From Alphaproteobacteria bacterium (GTDB lineage: Bacteria > Pseudomonadota > Alphaproteobacteria > CAAGCB01 > CAG-977): a DNA stretch of 64,000 nucleotides. The stretch spans positions 1-64,000 of the forward strand of contig CAAGCY010000003.1 of the NCBI GenBank assembly GCA_900768465.1, in the 5' to 3' direction. The notes beneath the pieces are model-generated. The model worked only from the letters and a program-made list of their open reading frames with translations. It did no database searches and was not told where the DNA came from. Positions 61,734 to 64,000 of this stretch are shown here, piece after piece. Position numbers and translations under genes: made by a program. Within the stretch, counting starts at the first letter, position 1; the number at the start of each line of letters is the position of its first letter.

Positions 61734-61761
61734 AAACAGCCCGCTTTTCGGCGGGCTGTTT
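61734..61761. terminator. bidirectional terminator between the repeat-protein gene and mutY
   Basis: An 11-bp stem (AAACAGCCCGC with GCGGGCTGTTT) with a T tract on the plus strand. It differs from the hairpin at 27176-27203 by about one loop base. Confidence 0.85.
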
Positions 61762-61770
61762 TGTTGTTGC

Positions 61771-62778
61771 TTATATTTTTTCAACGACTTTTTTCATCAA
61801 TGTGGAAAACGGGTAATCGTCAAAGTCTTCGGGACGGACGAATTGCCCGTTCCAATCGGCGGAAACGGGAACGGCATCCGCGTTTAGCGCGACAATCGTT
61901 AATGTCAAATCAAAATGCGTGAAAACGTGTTTGACTTTTTTGCGGGTGATTTTCCAATCGGCGGCAAAAGGCAGGGTTTCATCCGTGTTCCACGGAAATT
62001 CGGTCAAGCCGTGCAGCAATCCTTTTTCCGAACGGGTACGGACGTAAAATTCTCCCGCCGCGTTTTTTATCAAAAATACGTACCCTTTGCGCGCGTCGCG
62101 TTTCAGCTTGACGATTACGGGAATTTTGTCGGCCGTTCCGTCCTTGAACGCTTTGCAGTCTTCACGCAAAGGACAGAGCAGGCATTGTGGTGATTTGGGC
62201 GTGCAGACCGTCGCCCCCAAATCCATAATCGCGGAAGCGTAATCGGCGGGGCAGGCGGCGGATTTTATCAAAGAATCGGCGCAGGCGTTGATTTTATCCA
62301 TCATTGAAACAGTCGGTTCCGCCCAGCCGTTCAGCCGCGTTACAACACGAATCACGTTGCCGTCGACGGGCGATTCGGGCAGGTTGAACGCAAAAGCCGC
62401 GATACTGGCGGAAGTATACGCTCCGATTCCCGGCAGTTTGGCAAGTTCGGCGCGATCGGCGGGAAAGCGTCCGCCGTATTGTTCGGCAACGACTTTTGCG
62501 GCTTCGTGCAGTTTGCGCGCCCGCGTGTAGTACCCCAATCCCTGCCACATCAGCAAAACGTCGGAAATCGGCGCCGCCGCAAGGCTTTCGACCGTCGAAA
62601 ACCGTTTCATGAACCTGTCGAAAAAGGGAATGACCGTTTTCACCGTCGTTTGCTGCAGCATGATTTCCGACACCCAAACGGCGTAAGCGGACGGATGCGC
62701 GCCGCCTTTTGTGCGCCACGGCAAATCGCGCCCGTTTTTTTCATACCATTTCAAAAGTTTTTCGGTTACAGTCGTCAT
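61771..62778 (-). CDS. mutY: adenine DNA glycosylase
   Basis: A 335-residue repair enzyme that removes adenine paired with 8-oxoguanine. It has the catalytic glutamate in SEIMLQQTTV, the helix-hairpin-helix LPGIGAYTSASI and the aspartate in PVDGNVIRV. Four cysteines hold a 4Fe-4S cluster (CTPKSPQCLLCPLREDC). A NUDIX-like C-terminal domain reads 8-oxoG. The ATG at 62778 is chosen. It is divergent from the DUF805 gene with 31 bases between. Confidence 0.95.
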   Translation of the reverse strand: MTTVTEKLLKWYEKNGRDLPWRTKGGAHPSAYAVWVSEIMLQQTTVKTVIPFFDRFMKRFSTVESLAAAPISDVLLMWQGLGYYTRARKLHEAAKVVAEQYGGRFPADRAELAKLPGIGAYTSASIAAFAFNLPESPVDGNVIRVVTRLNGWAEPTVSMMDKINACADSLIKSAACPADYASAIMDLGATVCTPKSPQCLLCPLREDCKAFKDGTADKIPVIVKLKRDARKGYVFLIKNAAGEFYVRTRSEKGLLHGLTEFPWNTDETLPFAADWKITRKKVKHVFTHFDLTLTIVALNADAVPVSADWNGQFVRPEDFDDYPFSTLMKKVVEKI

Positions 62779-62809
62779 AACGAAACACTTTAAAAGAAGG
62801 AGCTTTCTC

Positions 62810-63448
62810 ATGCAAGGAATCGTTTTAGCCGTTGATTTGAAATCCGACACGGGGCTGATTCGCGCCGATGACGGCAACCGCTATGAGTTCGATATGGCGG
62901 ACTGTGAAACAGGGTGTCCTTTGAACGGAAACACGGTCGATTTTGAAATTGACGGCGGCAAAGCCGTTAAAATGCACGTTGTCAAATCGTCAATCAAATC
63001 GTTTTTGGACGGTTTGTATTGGTTTATGTTTTCTTTGCGCGGGCGGATTTCCCGCGACGGGTTTGTGGCTTTTTTCGCCATTGCCCTGCCGGCGTTCCTT
63101 TTTCCCGCGGCGGCGATGGCGTGGGCGGGATTGCCGCTGATATATCCCGCGTTGATGGGAAGCGGCATCGCGTATGTGCTGTTCGCCGTTCTGGTCAAAC
63201 GCTTTCACGATTCGGGCAGTTCCGCGTTTTGGCTGATTGCGACGGTTTTTATCGGCGTTATTGCCGCTTGCGCGATGTTCAAAGTCGTCGCTTTTCCGTT
63301 TTTAAGCGATGAAGTTGTTTCCCTGCTTTGCGCGGTGTTCGGATTGTTCGTTTTGTTCTGTTTGTATCTGAGCTTTGCCAAAGGCACCATCGGTGAAAAC
63401 CGCTACGGGAAAGAACCCGCCTCTTGCAAAACAATTCGTTTGAAATAA
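62810..63448 (+). CDS. DUF805 membrane protein with an N-terminal cold-shock-like segment
   Basis: A 212-residue protein. The first 55 or so residues look like a cold-shock/OB-type strand set (GIVLAVDLKSDTGLIRADDG, then EFDMADC). Residues about 65-205 are a DUF805 domain with four membrane helices and the motifs RISRDGF, VKRFHDSGSSAFW and GENRYGKEP. Both parts are joined in one frame. The start has AAGGAG 7 bases upstream. Function unknown. Confidence 0.8.
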   Translation: MQGIVLAVDLKSDTGLIRADDGNRYEFDMADCETGCPLNGNTVDFEIDGGKAVKMHVVKSSIKSFLDGLYWFMFSLRGRISRDGFVAFFAIALPAFLFPAAAMAWAGLPLIYPALMGSGIAYVLFAVLVKRFHDSGSSAFWLIATVFIGVIAACAMFKVVAFPFLSDEVVSLLCAVFGLFVLFCLYLSFAKGTIGENRYGKEPASCKTIRLK

Positions 63449-63509
63449 ATAGCTAAAAGGGCTACTTTAACGCCAAAAAACGAATCGATTGAAACGAGGT
63501 TGCGAAAAG

Positions 63510-64000
63510 ATGGAAAAGAAAATCAAGTATCTGAAAGATTACAAAAAACCGGATTATAAAATCAGAACCGTCGATTTGACGTTCGATTTGGATGAACAGA
63601 ATACGACCGTCAAATCCGTGCTGCATCTGGTCGCCGATTACGATGTGCCCAAAGGCGGGCATCCGCTGGTGTTGGACGGACGCGAACTGGAGCTGAAGTC
63701 GATTAAAATCGACGGCGAAGCGGTTGACGAACGCGCTTACTCGCTGGACGACGAATCGCTGACGATTTACAATCCGCCTGCGGACTTCAAGCTGGAAATC
63801 GAAACCGTCATCCACCCGAAAGCCAACACAAAGCTGGAAGGTTTGTACGTTTCCAACGGAACTTTTTGTTCGCAAAACGAACCCGAAGGTTTCCGCAGAA
63901 TCACTTATTTTCTTGACCATCCCGACGTGATGAGCGTTTACACGACGACTTTAATCGCCGACAAAAGCAAATATCCCGTCATGCTGTCGAACGGAAATCC
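63510..64000 (+). CDS. pepN: aminopeptidase N (partial, cut by window edge)
   Basis: The first 163 codons of an M1 aminopeptidase that trims N-terminal residues in the cytosol. The segment LEGLYVSNGTFCSQNEPEGF, followed by RRITYFLDHPDVMSVYTTT and PVMLSNGN, is characteristic of bacterial PepN. The zinc motif HExxH lies beyond the window. Confidence 0.92.
   Translation, partial: MEKKIKYLKDYKKPDYKIRTVDLTFDLDEQNTTVKSVLHLVADYDVPKGGHPLVLDGRELELKSIKIDGEAVDERAYSLDDESLTIYNPPADFKLEIETVIHPKANTKLEGLYVSNGTFCSQNEPEGFRRITYFLDHPDVMSVYTTTLIADKSKYPVMLSNGN

Overview
The window looks like chromosomal DNA of an alphaproteobacterium, probably an anaerobic or microaerobic, host-associated one. The main reason is the order nuo operon - birA - rnj (30378-43575), which is typical of that class. 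D-lactate dehydrogenase, glucokinase and glycogen phosphorylase point to fermentative sugar metabolism. The assignment is inferred from gene content; no rRNA is present. TGA is used as a normal stop in many genes. Genes are tightly packed: ATGA start/stop overlaps are common, and three convergent gene pairs share one TTAA as both stop codons.

Positions 1-12126 form a decayed mobile island. It holds an excisionase-like gene, a MobC-like gene, a fragment of a serine recombinase, and broken pieces of an AlbA_2-domain protein and an AbiEi antitoxin. A type I restriction locus follows on the minus strand: hsdM, an OLD-family ATPase/Toprim gene, hsdS, a DUF2971 gene and hsdR. hsdM has one in-frame TGA right after its NPPF motif. 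The OLD-DUF2971 stretch is visibly more AT-rich than hsdM and hsdR. An integrase-like remnant lies beyond hsdM.

Positions 12139-29686 are mostly housekeeping: D-lactate dehydrogenase, alanine aminotransferase, an FAD oxidoreductase, a predicted HExxH metallopeptidase, an AspT/YidE-type transporter, RNase D, tRNA-Val, an N-formylglutamate amidohydrolase-like protein, a lytic transglycosylase, an RNase J-like beta-CASP protein, glucokinase, tRNA-Asp, a DUF5131 protein and glycogen phosphorylase.

Positions 30378-41203 carry the most unusual system: a complex I operon with nuoA, B, C, D, G, H, I, J, K, L, M and N but no nuoE or nuoF. NuoG starts just before its N5 motif and so lacks the N1b ferredoxin domain. 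The ligands of clusters N4, N5, N6a, N6b and N2 are all kept. The quinone-binding residues of NuoD, the two key glutamates of NuoK and the acidic loop of NuoH are lost. The antiporter-like subunits keep part of their charged residues. This reads as a complex I that has lost NADH input and normal quinone chemistry yet is kept as an intact 12-gene operon.

Positions 41205-64000 hold birA, rnj, an orphan LuxR-type regulator, a second HExxH protein, sufE, two large secreted cysteine-rich proteins (a third is at 19190), rnhA, an alpha/beta-hydrolase without its serine nucleophile, mazG, a HAD phosphatase, prfC, the corA-tsaC-alkA-ogt operon, pepA, mutY, a DUF805 protein and the start of pepN.
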